Positions 31,113-39,715 of a stretch of 64,000 nucleotides of DNA are shown one piece after another. Location of the stretch: assembly GCF_900101265.1 (NCBI RefSeq), contig NZ_FMZS01000010.1:1-64000 (forward strand), given 5' to 3'. Both the position numbers and the translations under genes were made by a program. This DNA comes from Massilia sp. PDC64 (GTDB lineage: Bacteria > Pseudomonadota > Gammaproteobacteria > Burkholderiales > Burkholderiaceae_D). Position 1 is the first letter of the stretch. Each line of letters starts with the position of its first letter. The notes below the pieces were generated by a model. That model saw only the letters and a list, made by a program, of their open reading frames with translations. It ran no database searches and was not told the DNA's origin.

Positions 31113-31236
31113 CCTGCGCGCGCGGAACCGCCTCGAGTCGCCTCTGGTATTTTCGGCCATCGAAGCGTGGAGGGAGAGCCCCGAAAACCCGACGTTCATC
31201 CGACTTCGGACTGTATCGGTGGCCGGTCCGCGGGTC

Positions 31237-32436
31237 TCAATCGGCGCGAAAAGTGGGCGAAACGGGCGCGCGGGCAGGACGCTGCAGCAGCATGCGCTTG
31301 AGCAGCCGCCGAATCTGGTAAGTGCGCGATTCGAACAGCCGGTATGACAAGTAGGCCCCTGCGAGTAATGTGGCCAGCATGCCCAGATAGATGGCGAAGT
31401 GCAGCGGCTCGTGCGGCGACAGCTCGCGCAGTCCCCAGCGCTTTAATGCCCAATGCTGTAGCAGGCCGATCAGCGGCACGTGCAGGACATACAGGCTGAA
31501 GGAAAATTCCGCGAAGAAGGTGCCGATCCTGGCGAGGAACGGTCGCAGCCGCGACGTTGCGGCGGCCTTGAACTGCAGGCTCGACAAGAGGGCCAGGAAC
31601 ATGAGGCTGCACCCCAGGTCCGGCAGCAAGTTGGCCAGGGTGAACGCATTCATGTCACCAGTCAGCCGGTAGTACGCCCACAGCGCGGCCGTCAGTATCA
31701 GCCAGCCCGAACGCTGCGCGGTGCTGCACTCGATCCGGATCCGCGAAAATGCCACGCCCAGCAACCAGATCAGGAAGTAGCCGACGATCGCAGAGGGCAA
31801 CAGGGCTGCCAGCAAGAGAAGTGTCGTGCCGCATGCGACGCGCGTGGCGCGACGAGGTCCGCGCCACAGTACGACCAACAACGGGAACAGTATGTAATAC
31901 CAGGTCTCGTTGGCCAGGCTCCACAGGGGAAAGTTGCCACCGAACGCGGGCACTGCGATGGTCTGCAGGCCGACCAGGTTGGCGCCGAAAACGACGGCGG
32001 AGTAATCGTTGGTGGGTTGAAAATCGATGCCTTGCGCATCCACGACGCCGGTGCCCAAGCCGAACAGCAGTGTCAGCACGAAGGTCGGAATCAGCACGGT
32101 CCACAGACGCGTTACGCGGTCGATCGCATAGCCGGCAATCGCATCGGACTGCCTGATCTTGTCGAGCAGGCTGCCCCCCACCAGCCAGCCGCTGATGACG
32201 AAGAACACCAGCACCGCATGGTGCGCGAAGCCGGTAGCGAACGCGAGTCCCTGGAACCAGACCGGCGGATCCGCCACCGCACGCAGGCCCGGATACATGT
32301 CCGCACGTAGGTGCGCGGCGGCAACTTCGACAGCCGCCAGCCCGCGCAACAGGGAAATCACTACCGAATGCCAGCAGTCGTCGCCGACCTGGCTGTGTGC
32401 CTGAAAAGTGACCCGCGGTATTTTACTGATTCTCAT
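31237..32436 (-). CDS. Acyltransferase family 3 (OafA/YrhL-like) membrane protein
   Basis: This 399-aa protein has about ten membrane spans and acyltransferase-3 features: LLRGLAAVEVAAAHL at the first helix, HHAVLVFFVISGWLVGG, and ESRTYQIRRLLKRM at the end. Such proteins O-acetylate exported polysaccharides. The start at 32436 is chosen over one at 32526 because AAAGGGA lies upstream. It is the only minus-strand gene in this half of the locus and has its own upstream region, so it may be expressed independently. Confidence 0.87.
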   Translation of the reverse strand: MRISKIPRVTFQAHSQVGDDCWHSVVISLLRGLAAVEVAAAHLRADMYPGLRAVADPPVWFQGLAFATGFAHHAVLVFFVISGWLVGGSLLDKIRQSDAIAGYAIDRVTRLWTVLIPTFVLTLLFGLGTGVVDAQGIDFQPTNDYSAVVFGANLVGLQTIAVPAFGGNFPLWSLANETWYYILFPLLVVLWRGPRRATRVACGTTLLLLAALLPSAIVGYFLIWLLGVAFSRIRIECSTAQRSGWLILTAALWAYYRLTGDMNAFTLANLLPDLGCSLMFLALLSSLQFKAAATSRLRPFLARIGTFFAEFSFSLYVLHVPLIGLLQHWALKRWGLRELSPHEPLHFAIYLGMLATLLAGAYLSYRLFESRTYQIRRLLKRMLLQRPARAPVSPTFRAD

Positions 32437-32801
32437 AATAAATTCCCTTTTTGGGATGGTCGCGCCCAGCCGCCGGGCCGGTAGGCAATGAGATCGGTTC
32501 TCTATCGGACGATATCGATCCGGCAAGCGGTCTTATTGATGCTGCATAAGAGGTAGTCAAGACTCGCCGGAAAACATCACGCTGCAGTGACGTTAAGAAG
32601 AGGTATTTAATTCCATGCGGAATTCTCAAAAGCGCGGGAAAGTGCTCCGGCTACATCTATTTAATTTGTTCCAATAAGGCAGGAGGCCAGATGAATATTG
32701 GATTGCTTACGATTGATTTTAATCAGCCTGAGTAATCTTTGGAAATATGATAATGGCACCTGATGATCGATCGCGGTGCCGAATTATCAGGTTTTAAAAC
32801 A
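32437..32801. other. AT-rich divergent intergenic region
   Basis: These 365 bp between the acyltransferase and the next glycosyltransferase should contain promoters in both directions. Visible are a palindrome AATTCCATGCGGAATT (32609-32624), a 20-codon frame starting inside it (32615-32677), and a 14-codon frame with a strong ribosome binding site (32691-32735). Base composition is clearly more AT-rich than the flanks. Confidence 0.5.
32691..32735 (+). CDS. Short open frame with strong ribosome binding site (leader peptide or gene remnant)
   Basis: AGGAGG (32681-32686) lies four bases before ATG 32691, which opens a 14-codon frame, MNIGLLTIDFNQPE, ending in TAA. The residues look like the first beta strand of a sugar-metabolism enzyme or glycosyltransferase, so it may be the stump of a deleted gene. 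A leader peptide for the downstream glycosyltransferase at 32802 is the alternative. Translation is plausible but unproven. Confidence 0.35.
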   Translation: MNIGLLTIDFNQPE

Positions 32802-34034
32802 ATGCGCATTCTCTACGTCAATCACTATGCGGGTTCGCCGCACTATGGCATGGAATATCGGCCATATTATCTGGCGCGAGAATGGGTGCGGATGGGGCAC
32901 GACGTGCAGATTGTCGCTGCGTCGCAATCGCATATTCGAAGCCGGCAGCCTCAACTCGCGGGCGAATATCGCCTGGACGAAACCATCGATGGCATCCAGT
33001 ACACATGGTTTGAAACGCCCCGGTATTCTGGTAACGGTGTCGGACGGGTGCGCAATATGATTGCCTTCGTCAGCCGCTTGTACCTCGAGAGCAAGCGAAT
33101 TGCCGAATCACTCAAACCGGATGTGGTCATTGCGTCGAGCACGTATCCAATGGACATTTGGCCTGCGCGACGGATAGCAAAACTGGCCGGCGCCAAACTC
33201 GTCTTCGAAATACATGACTTGTGGCCGCTTACGCCAATGGAACTGGGGAGGATGTCGAGACGGCATCCTTTCATCATGCTGCTACAGGCAGCAGAGGACT
33301 ATGCCTATCGTCATGCGGATACGGTCGTGTCGATGCTCCCAAAAGTGCATGACTACGTGGAATCCCGCGGCGTGCCAGGAAACAGGCTGCATATTGTCCC
33401 GAATGGAGTCGATCCGTGGGAGTGGGAACGGGGGAGCGCCGAACTCCCGGCAAATGTCGAGGCTGCGCTTTCGGCGATCCGGGATGCAGGAAACTTCGTG
33501 GTTGGCTATGCGGGTACTCATGGCGTCTCGAACGCGCTGCACACCTTGCTCGACGCTGCGGCGATCATGCGTGACGAGAAAGTGACTTTCGTGCTGGTCG
33601 GAACCGGCCCGGAAAAAGCGGGCTTGCAGCGACGGGCGCAGGCGGAACAGCTGCAAAATGTCCGCTTCATCGACCCGATCGCCAAGGAGCAGATCCCGGC
33701 ACTACTGCAACGTTTCGACGTCGCGTATATCGGCTGGCAACGCCAACCCCTCTATCGATTCGGGATCGCACCAAACAAACTGATGGATTACATGATGGCT
33801 GCCCGTCCGGTACTACATGCCGTCGAGGCGGGTAACGATCCGGTTGGCGAAGCAGGCTGCGGCTTGACGGTTGAACCGGAAAATCCGGAAGTTGCGGCGC
33901 GAGGTTTCCGAAATCTGCTGGCTTTGAGCCCGGGCGAGCGTCAAGCCATGGGAATGTGCGGTAAACGCTTTGTCATGGATAACCACACTTATCCAATTTT
34001 GGGCAAACGTTTCCTGGCTGCCTGTTGTTCCTGA
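32802..34034 (+). CDS. Glycosyltransferase family 4, WbuB-like
   Basis: This 410-aa GT-B protein has the WbuB-type N-terminus ILYVNHYAGSPHYGMEYRPY, central FEIHDLWPLTPMEL and HIVPNGVDPWEW, and C-terminal GYAGTHGVSNALHTLLDA and APNKLMDYMMAARPVLH. It should transfer a GlcNAc- or FucNAc-type sugar to lipid-linked acceptor, as WbuB relatives do. ATG 32802 was chosen over one at 32763 because the protein then starts at the conserved first strand. Composition is more AT-rich than the pst and car regions. The PglC-type gene follows after 41 bp. Confidence 0.88.
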   Translation: MRILYVNHYAGSPHYGMEYRPYYLAREWVRMGHDVQIVAASQSHIRSRQPQLAGEYRLDETIDGIQYTWFETPRYSGNGVGRVRNMIAFVSRLYLESKRIAESLKPDVVIASSTYPMDIWPARRIAKLAGAKLVFEIHDLWPLTPMELGRMSRRHPFIMLLQAAEDYAYRHADTVVSMLPKVHDYVESRGVPGNRLHIVPNGVDPWEWERGSAELPANVEAALSAIRDAGNFVVGYAGTHGVSNALHTLLDAAAIMRDEKVTFVLVGTGPEKAGLQRRAQAEQLQNVRFIDPIAKEQIPALLQRFDVAYIGWQRQPLYRFGIAPNKLMDYMMAARPVLHAVEAGNDPVGEAGCGLTVEPENPEVAARGFRNLLALSPGERQAMGMCGKRFVMDNHTYPILGKRFLAACCS

Positions 34035-34075
34035 AAGGCAGGCTATCAGCATGGCTCATTCATCAGGTGAATAAG

Positions 34076-34672
34076 ATGTCAAGAACTGACATTTTATTTA
34101 AAAGAGCATTTGATATCGTTGCGTCGCTTGCAGGGTTGTTGCTGCTCGCGCCAATCATATTCTTATGTTGGTTTATCGCGACGATCGATACCCGCAGTAA
34201 TGGATTTTTTATACAAAAACGCATCGGGCGCCATGGTCGTGTCTTTCATGTTTGCAAAATCAAGACGATGTATCCGGGTGATAGCAAGCGCAGCCCGCTC
34301 GCAGCAAGGAATATGTCTGCGATTTCGCGATCCGGCCGTTTTTTTAGAAAATACAAACTTGATGAGCTGCCTCAGTTGTTTAATGTCCTGATGGGAAGCA
34401 TGAGCTTTGTCGGCCCCAGACCGGATGTGCCCGGGTATGCGGACCGTTTGCAAGGCGAGGACCGTGTCATTCTTTCATTGCGGCCAGGTATTACCGGGCC
34501 GGCGTCGATCAAGTACAAGGATGAAGAGTCCATATTGGCGACGGTCGACGATCCGGAGGCATATAACGACCGGATCATCTGGCCCGACAAGGTAAGAATA
34601 AACCGGGAGTATTTCAATAATTACTCCCTGCTGCGTGATATTCGGTATATTTTCCACACTATTCTCGGATAA
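34076..34672 (+). CDS. PglC-type initiating phosphoglycosyltransferase
   Basis: This small monotopic sugar-phosphate transferase (198 aa) moves a sugar-1-phosphate from a UDP-sugar to undecaprenyl phosphate, starting the repeat unit. It has one re-entrant membrane helix (residues 10-32), QKRIGRHGRVFHVCKIKTM, the catalytic Asp-Glu of KYKLDELPQL, and SFVGPRPDVPGYAD. Its short form resembles PglC/WecP-type core domains and lacks the N-terminal membrane module of WbaP. ATG 34076 with AGGTG upstream is preferred to one at 34025 that overlaps the preceding gene. It is AT-rich. Confidence 0.92.
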   Translation: MSRTDILFKRAFDIVASLAGLLLLAPIIFLCWFIATIDTRSNGFFIQKRIGRHGRVFHVCKIKTMYPGDSKRSPLAARNMSAISRSGRFFRKYKLDELPQLFNVLMGSMSFVGPRPDVPGYADRLQGEDRVILSLRPGITGPASIKYKDEESILATVDDPEAYNDRIIWPDKVRINREYFNNYSLLRDIRYIFHTILG

Positions 34673-34676
34673 GGTC

Positions 34677-35870
34677 ATGAGTACGTCATGCGCCACCTGG
34701 CCAAGCTTTTCCGATGAGGAAGCAACGGCTGTCAAGAATGTTATCTTGTCGAATAAAGTCAATTATTGGACAGGCACGGAATGCCGGGAATTCGAAAAGG
34801 AATTTGCGGCATGGGTCGGCACCCGGTTCGCCGTCGCGCTGTCGAACGGTACGCTGGCGCTGGACGTCGCGCTCAAGGCGCTGCGCATAGCACCGGGCGA
34901 TGAAGTCATCGTGACGCCAAGGACCTTCCTGGCTTCCGCGAGTTGCATTGTCAATGCGGGCGCGGTTCCTGTGTTCGCGGATGTCGACCGGGACAGCCAG
35001 AATATTACGGCCGAGACCATCCGGGCCGTGCTGACACCGCGCACCAGGGCCATCATCTGCGTGCACCTGGCCGGCTGGCCGTGCGACATGGACCCGATCA
35101 TGGAGCTTGCCCAGGAACACGGCATCTTCGTGATCGAGGACTGTGCCCAGGCTCACGGTGCGCGCTACAAAGGGCGGATGGTAGGCGGCATCGGCCACAT
35201 CGGCGCCTGGTCCTTCTGCCAGGACAAGATCATGACCACGGGCGGGGAGGGCGGCATGGTGACCACGAATTCCCGCCAGTGGTGGAGCACCATGTGGTCG
35301 TACAAGGATCATGGAAAGTCGTGGGAGGCCGTGTACGAGCGTCAGCATCCCCCTGGCTACCGGTGGGTGCACGAGTCCTTTGGTACCAACTGGCGGATGC
35401 TGGAAACCCAGGCCGTTATCGGCCGCATCCAGTTGCAGCGCATGCCCATGTGGACGTCCCAGCGGCGGGCGAATGCATCGAGGATTGCTGCAACATGCCG
35501 GGAATTCGCGGCATTGCGGGTCCCGGTCGTGCCATCCGATGTGCAGCACGCCTTTTACAAGTTCTACGTGTTCGTGGAACCCGAAAAACTGGTAGGCGGC
35601 TGGACGCGTGACCGGATCATCGAAGAAATCTCTGCAAGGGGCGTCCCGTGCGTTCAGGGTACCTGCTCCGAGCTGTATATGGAGAAGGCCTTCGATGACA
35701 CAGGTTTCCGCCCGAAGGACCGGTTGCCGGTTGCGAAGGAATTAGGCGAGACAAGCCTGATGTTCCTCGTGCACCCGTCCCTGAGCAACCAGGATATCCA
35801 GAAAACCTGCCTGGTCATCCGGGAAGTCATGGCCATGGCGGAAGGCGTCGCACTGCCGGCGACCCCATGA
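34677..35870 (+). CDS. DegT/DnrJ/EryC1-family sugar aminotransferase
   Basis: This 397-aa PLP enzyme of the sugar aminotransferase family has LSNGTLALDVALKAL, VIEDCAQAHGARYKG and PLP Lys184 in SFCQDKIMTTGGEGG. It likely aminates a 3- or 4-keto sugar nucleotide. With the 4,6-dehydratase at 45770-47788 and the PglC-type transferase immediately upstream, a 4-amino-4,6-dideoxy sugar (QuiNAc4N/bacillosamine type) is a reasonable guess. AAGG precedes ATG 34677, four bases after the PglC stop. No matching small N-acetyltransferase is next to it. Confidence 0.88.
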   Translation: MSTSCATWPSFSDEEATAVKNVILSNKVNYWTGTECREFEKEFAAWVGTRFAVALSNGTLALDVALKALRIAPGDEVIVTPRTFLASASCIVNAGAVPVFADVDRDSQNITAETIRAVLTPRTRAIICVHLAGWPCDMDPIMELAQEHGIFVIEDCAQAHGARYKGRMVGGIGHIGAWSFCQDKIMTTGGEGGMVTTNSRQWWSTMWSYKDHGKSWEAVYERQHPPGYRWVHESFGTNWRMLETQAVIGRIQLQRMPMWTSQRRANASRIAATCREFAALRVPVVPSDVQHAFYKFYVFVEPEKLVGGWTRDRIIEEISARGVPCVQGTCSELYMEKAFDDTGFRPKDRLPVAKELGETSLMFLVHPSLSNQDIQKTCLVIREVMAMAEGVALPATP

Positions 35871-36541
35871 TGTCGTGGATGCACGTCATCGATATTGGCC
35901 ATACGGCGGTGATGGTGCCAACGGCGGGCGCGATCGCTGGCTGGCTTGTCTCCGGTCGGGCATGGAAGCTGGCGTTATGTTGGTGCCTGATCTTTGTCGC
36001 CGGCCTGGGACTCGTTGCCCTGTCCAAGATTGCCTTCCTCGGATGGGGCCTGTCTGTGCCACCGCTTGGTTTCAAGGCGCTAAGCGGTCACGCGTGGCGA
36101 ACAGCGGCCGTATTGCCCGTTCTGTTCTTCGTCCTTCTTCAGGGCGCCCCCGAGATATGGCGCAAGCGCGGATTCGCGTTCGGTGTGGCGCTTAGCATCG
36201 GCCTCGGCGCACTGCTGGTCGTATTCAGGTTTCACACCACATCGGAAGTTCTCGCGAGCCTGGTGCTTGGCGTCGCTGCGGGCCGCGTCTTTGTACGCCT
36301 GTCGGCGACATTGCCGGCGCCTCGCGCAAATCGCCGGGCTGTGGCGATGAGCTTGCTTATTTTCTTCGTCATCTGCAGTTTGAGGCCGTCTGCGATCAAT
36401 CACCGGCTGGTCGACGTAGCGCTTTATTTCTCCGGGCGTGACCAGCCTTATCGATGGACCAGCGATGCAAACACATGTGCTGCTCGCCAGCCGGGAGTAT
36501 TGCACCGTGCGTCGAAAATGGATCTGCACAGCCCAGGCTAA
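35867..36541 (+). CDS. PAP2-like membrane phosphatase
   Basis: This 224-aa membrane protein has about six spans. LSGHAWRTAAVLPVLFF resembles the PAP2 SGH motif, and FRFHTTSEVLASLVLGV the final R-x-H-x-x-S-(E/D) motif. The first K-x6-RP motif is weak or lost. A role in dephosphorylating undecaprenyl pyrophosphate left by polymerisation is plausible. It overlaps the aminotransferase stop (ATGATG). Its TAA interlocks with the stop of the convergent beta-helix gene, with no terminator between. Confidence 0.72.
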   Translation: MMSWMHVIDIGHTAVMVPTAGAIAGWLVSGRAWKLALCWCLIFVAGLGLVALSKIAFLGWGLSVPPLGFKALSGHAWRTAAVLPVLFFVLLQGAPEIWRKRGFAFGVALSIGLGALLVVFRFHTTSEVLASLVLGVAAGRVFVRLSATLPAPRANRRAVAMSLLIFFVICSLRPSAINHRLVDVALYFSGRDQPYRWTSDANTCAARQPGVLHRASKMDLHSPG

Positions 36542-37725
36542 TGCCCGGCTGCCCCAGCGCTGTATGCCCCGAGCTCGGCTCGCGTCCCGTGGGAGGAGGC
36601 GGAGACCAGGCCCGTGGATACGGGGGGCGGGGTGCTTTTGCGGATTGCCGGCGAGCTTTTCCGTAAACGGTAATCACCTGTGCCGTCTGCCTGATAATTC
36701 ACGAACTCAGGATCGGCCGAGATCGTGCCGCTGATATGACCATCGGCGCGCACATTGGTCCCACTCCGATACACGAGGTTATCGACATAGCGATTGTTGG
36801 CACCGACCTTGCCGGCTTCGATAATGCCGTAGGTAAGATTGTCGTAGACGATATTGTTGGCAACGTAATTGTTTTCTGAGCCGTTCGGCAAGGTTCCGGC
36901 GTCTCCGCCGCCGATGAGTATGCCGATTTTGCAGCCGAAGACGGTGTTGTGCATGATGGTTGAATCCGTGGCCCCATGCCACTGTTGAATGCCTGCCAGC
37001 GCAACGCCGGAAACGATGTTGTCGACGACGGTATTCTTCGGGTTGGCGATGTAGATCCCCTGCACCGTGTTGCACTTGCCAATCATCGAGTAGCCGATAT
37101 TCCTGACTACGTTCCCTTTGATCAGCACGTTGCCGGGGCCGCCGTTGGTATCGATCGCTGCGCCGCCATAACCCGTGCAGCCGCCGCTGACCGTCAGCTC
37201 GTGAATGAAGTTGTTCGCGATCGTGAGATTCGTGCCGTCTGCCAAAATGCCGTGCCGCCCTGTGCCGCTGATGTCGAAACCTTCGATATCGACATAGCTG
37301 CCTTTCGAGTGCCAGGCGATGCCGGTCCCCGACACGATGATTTTTGCTCCCCATTTGACGTCCGATATGAATTTGAGCCGAGCGGAAGGCGTGCCGCTGC
37401 GCAGCGTGCTGATGCCCGCACTGTCGGCGGCCGGCGCGGAAACCCTGTATTCGCCGGGTGCGACATGGATCGTGTAGCCGGGAGCAGCGGCAGCATCTGC
37501 GCGGCCGATCGTCAAGAAAGGATTGTCTTTCGTTCCAGGGTTCGAGTCGGCGCCATAGGGCGCCACGTACAGCTGTCTGGTATCGGCACAGGAGGCAAGC
37601 AGGGCGGCCACGCTGATGAGTGAAATGCCGCGCGTGCCCACTCGAAGCCACAGACCGCCACCGGGCCGGACTCTTTGATGGGCTGGCACATGGCGCGATT
37701 TATCGTAAGGCGTGGTTGCTCTCAT
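36538..37725 (-). CDS. Beta-helix lipoprotein, paralogue of the 23624-24754 protein
   Basis: This 395-aa protein has an N-terminal segment with lipobox LLASC (about Cys48), then LYVAPYGADSNPGT and a beta-helix that aligns along its length with the other beta-helix protein: both share SDVKWGAKI, GSYVDI, LTVSGGC, GIQQWHGAT and NNYVANNIVYDN. The extended N-terminus and lipobox suggest membrane anchoring, unlike the soluble paralogue. GGAGGT directly before ATG 37725 fixes the start; the frame is open further upstream into the epimerase gene. It is the last gene of the minus-strand operon. Confidence 0.85.
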   Translation of the reverse strand: MRATTPYDKSRHVPAHQRVRPGGGLWLRVGTRGISLISVAALLASCADTRQLYVAPYGADSNPGTKDNPFLTIGRADAAAAPGYTIHVAPGEYRVSAPAADSAGISTLRSGTPSARLKFISDVKWGAKIIVSGTGIAWHSKGSYVDIEGFDISGTGRHGILADGTNLTIANNFIHELTVSGGCTGYGGAAIDTNGGPGNVLIKGNVVRNIGYSMIGKCNTVQGIYIANPKNTVVDNIVSGVALAGIQQWHGATDSTIMHNTVFGCKIGILIGGGDAGTLPNGSENNYVANNIVYDNLTYGIIEAGKVGANNRYVDNLVYRSGTNVRADGHISGTISADPEFVNYQADGTGDYRLRKSSPAIRKSTPPPVSTGLVSASSHGTRAELGAYSAGAAGH

Positions 37726-37786
37726 GAGTACCTCCGTGATGTCTGTCGACGCCGGACTGGCGTCGCCTTGGGACAGTGTGGGCAGT

Positions 37787-38896
37787 TCAGGCAAGCTCGT
37801 CCGACAGACGTTCCACGATCCGGGCCGCGGCGTCCCCCGAGCCATAAGGAGCGATGTCTTCGCCCATACGCCCAAGGCCGGCCTGCAGGGACTGCAGCAC
37901 GGAAGTGGCATCGGCTGGTGGCGCCAGTCGGTTCCATCCGGCGTCCACCAACTCGGTCCACTCGGTTTCGTCCCGCAAGGTCACACAGGGCACGCGATAA
38001 AAGAAAGCTTCTTTCTGGACGCCACCGGAATCGGTAGCAATGATCCCAGCGTATTTCTCTAGCTGCACCATCGCCAGATATCCCAGTGGAGCCAGCACAA
38101 CCACTGCGTTTTGCAAGGCCTGTAATTTGCCTTGTTCCGCAAGGGTATTGCGCGTACGGGGATGCAGGGGCAGAACCACTTTGATATCCCTGGAGAAATG
38201 CGAAAGGGCTTCGACAATTGCTGTGAGCCTGACGGGATCGTCGGTGTTCTCGGCTCGGTGTATGGTTGCCAGACAATACTCGCCAGCGCGGACGCCGTGT
38301 TCTTCCCGCAGTCGGCCCAGTACGCCGCCGTCGGACGTGACCCGTGCGCCGTGCCGAAGCGCGACATCGAACATGACGTCACCCACCTGGTGAATCCGAT
38401 CGGAGCTGGCGCCTTCGCTCAGTAAATGCGTGCCGGCCTCATTGTTGGGTGTGAAGAGCCAGCGTGAGACTCGGTCCGTGAGGATGCGGTTGATCTCCTC
38501 CGGAGACCTCATGTTGAACGAACGCAAGCCTGCTTCGACGTGCGCGATCGGGATATGTAGCTTGACCGCCGCCAACGATGCTGCAAGCGTGGAATTGGTG
38601 TCGCCATAGACCAGGACGGCATCAGGCTTTTCTAACAACAAGATTTTTTCAATGTCGATCAGCATGCGCCCAGTCATGTCGCCATGGGTGCCCCCGTGAA
38701 TCGCGCACTGATAAGCGGGCGGTCTCATGCCCAGCTCGGCAAAAAAAACATCCGACATGTTCGCGTCGAAGTGCTGGCCCGTGTGCACGACAATTTCACA
38801 AAGCTGGTCGGATTCGGCAAGGACGGCCGAGACCGCACTCGCCTTGATGAATTGAGGGCGGGCGCCGATCACTGTGACGATTTTCTTTGGATTCAT
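37787..38896 (-). CDS. wecB: Non-hydrolysing UDP-GlcNAc 2-epimerase family (WecB/WbpI-like)
   Basis: This 369-aa enzyme has the WecB fold: IVTVIGARPQFIKASAV, VHTGQHFDANMSDVFF, HVEAGLRS, ATIHRAENTD and ATDSGGVQKEAFF. The family inverts C2 of UDP-GlcNAc or of UDP-GlcNAc3NAcA. Since wbpA, wbpB, wbpE and wbpD homologues share this operon, the WbpI role (making UDP-ManNAc3NAcA) fits better than plain WecB. Sequence alone does not separate the two. Start ATG 38896 was chosen over one at 38935 because the protein then begins NPKKIVTVIG. Confidence 0.9.
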   Translation of the reverse strand: MNPKKIVTVIGARPQFIKASAVSAVLAESDQLCEIVVHTGQHFDANMSDVFFAELGMRPPAYQCAIHGGTHGDMTGRMLIDIEKILLLEKPDAVLVYGDTNSTLAASLAAVKLHIPIAHVEAGLRSFNMRSPEEINRILTDRVSRWLFTPNNEAGTHLLSEGASSDRIHQVGDVMFDVALRHGARVTSDGGVLGRLREEHGVRAGEYCLATIHRAENTDDPVRLTAIVEALSHFSRDIKVVLPLHPRTRNTLAEQGKLQALQNAVVVLAPLGYLAMVQLEKYAGIIATDSGGVQKEAFFYRVPCVTLRDETEWTELVDAGWNRLAPPADATSVLQSLQAGLGRMGEDIAPYGSGDAAARIVERLSDELA

Positions 38897-38935
38897 GAGC
38901 TTTCTTTGCTTACCGGTTGAATACGGGGACGACAC

Positions 38936-39715
38936 TTACCAGGTCACAGCTTCGTAAAAGCGGAACAGATTGTCCTTGGTGTTTTCTTTCCAGTTCGTTT
39001 CAACTTGTCGCGGGTGGGTCACGAGGCAAATGTTGCGGTGTACGGAGACCACATTCAGGGGGGAGGTCGGCCAGTAATACTGTGGAGGCGGCCGATCCAC
39101 GATGTACATGTCGATATGCTCGAGCAGGTCCCGGTCATAGGCCTCGCACTCGATGCCGCACTCTTCGCGCAACTGCTGGTCCGCGAGGATTTCCGTATTG
39201 TTCACCTTCAGGCGGCGGTTCGCGAAGTCGCCATGGCCGGCAACGGTGCGGAGTTTTTTGCCGAGCTGCTGCTCGAACCAGTGGAAGTTTTTGCGAAAGG
39301 CATTCCTGATTTCGGGAAGTCGTTCCCGCACGAGGGCTGGATCCTTGATCTTGTTCTTCTTGGCGAAAGAGGCCACTTCTTCGTAGTGGTAACTGGCCTC
39401 GCTGCCGTAGTCTTCAATTTCACGCATCAATTCAAAGTCGAGCGTAGACAGCCTGAAGTAATAGCTCGCCTTGACGCCATACTTCTTTTCCATCTCGAAT
39501 AATTTCCTGGTCGTGCGCAGGTCCGTGTCGATGTCGTGGCGGTGCACGATGAATGTCGAGGTCGCCGACTGCCCGGTCCGTGTACGGTCGAAGAAATCCC
39601 GGACCGAGGTCTGAAGGTAGCCGGCGTCCATGGCGGCACAAATCAGTTTTTCGTGCGTACGCAGGCGCGACGGCATCCCATAATCGCTGTAGATGCGCCT
39701 TAGTAATGGAGTCAT
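38936..39715 (-). CDS. NodB/polysaccharide deacetylase-like protein
   Basis: This 259-aa protein has VHRHDIDTD, SYYFRLST, ASYHYEEVASF and GHGDFANRR. Its Asp and His positions resemble the catalytic and metal-binding layout of polysaccharide deacetylases, though the canonical TFDDG motif is replaced by HRHDID. It lacks a signal peptide, so it would act in the cytoplasm on a nucleotide or lipid-linked sugar. Its ATG overlaps the stop of the GNAT-like gene, suggesting the two proteins work together. Function remains open. Confidence 0.65.
   Translation of the reverse strand: MTPLLRRIYSDYGMPSRLRTHEKLICAAMDAGYLQTSVRDFFDRTRTGQSATSTFIVHRHDIDTDLRTTRKLFEMEKKYGVKASYYFRLSTLDFELMREIEDYGSEASYHYEEVASFAKKNKIKDPALVRERLPEIRNAFRKNFHWFEQQLGKKLRTVAGHGDFANRRLKVNNTEILADQQLREECGIECEAYDRDLLEHIDMYIVDRPPPQYYWPTSPLNVVSVHRNICLVTHPRQVETNWKENTKDNLFRFYEAVTW

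Noticed and set aside
36538..36660. Suspected frameshift at the C-terminus of the beta-helix lipoprotein
   Set aside because: Although the sequence drifts after SSPAI, the end still aligns in frame with its paralogue (ELGAYS against DVGAYE), so no frameshift is needed.
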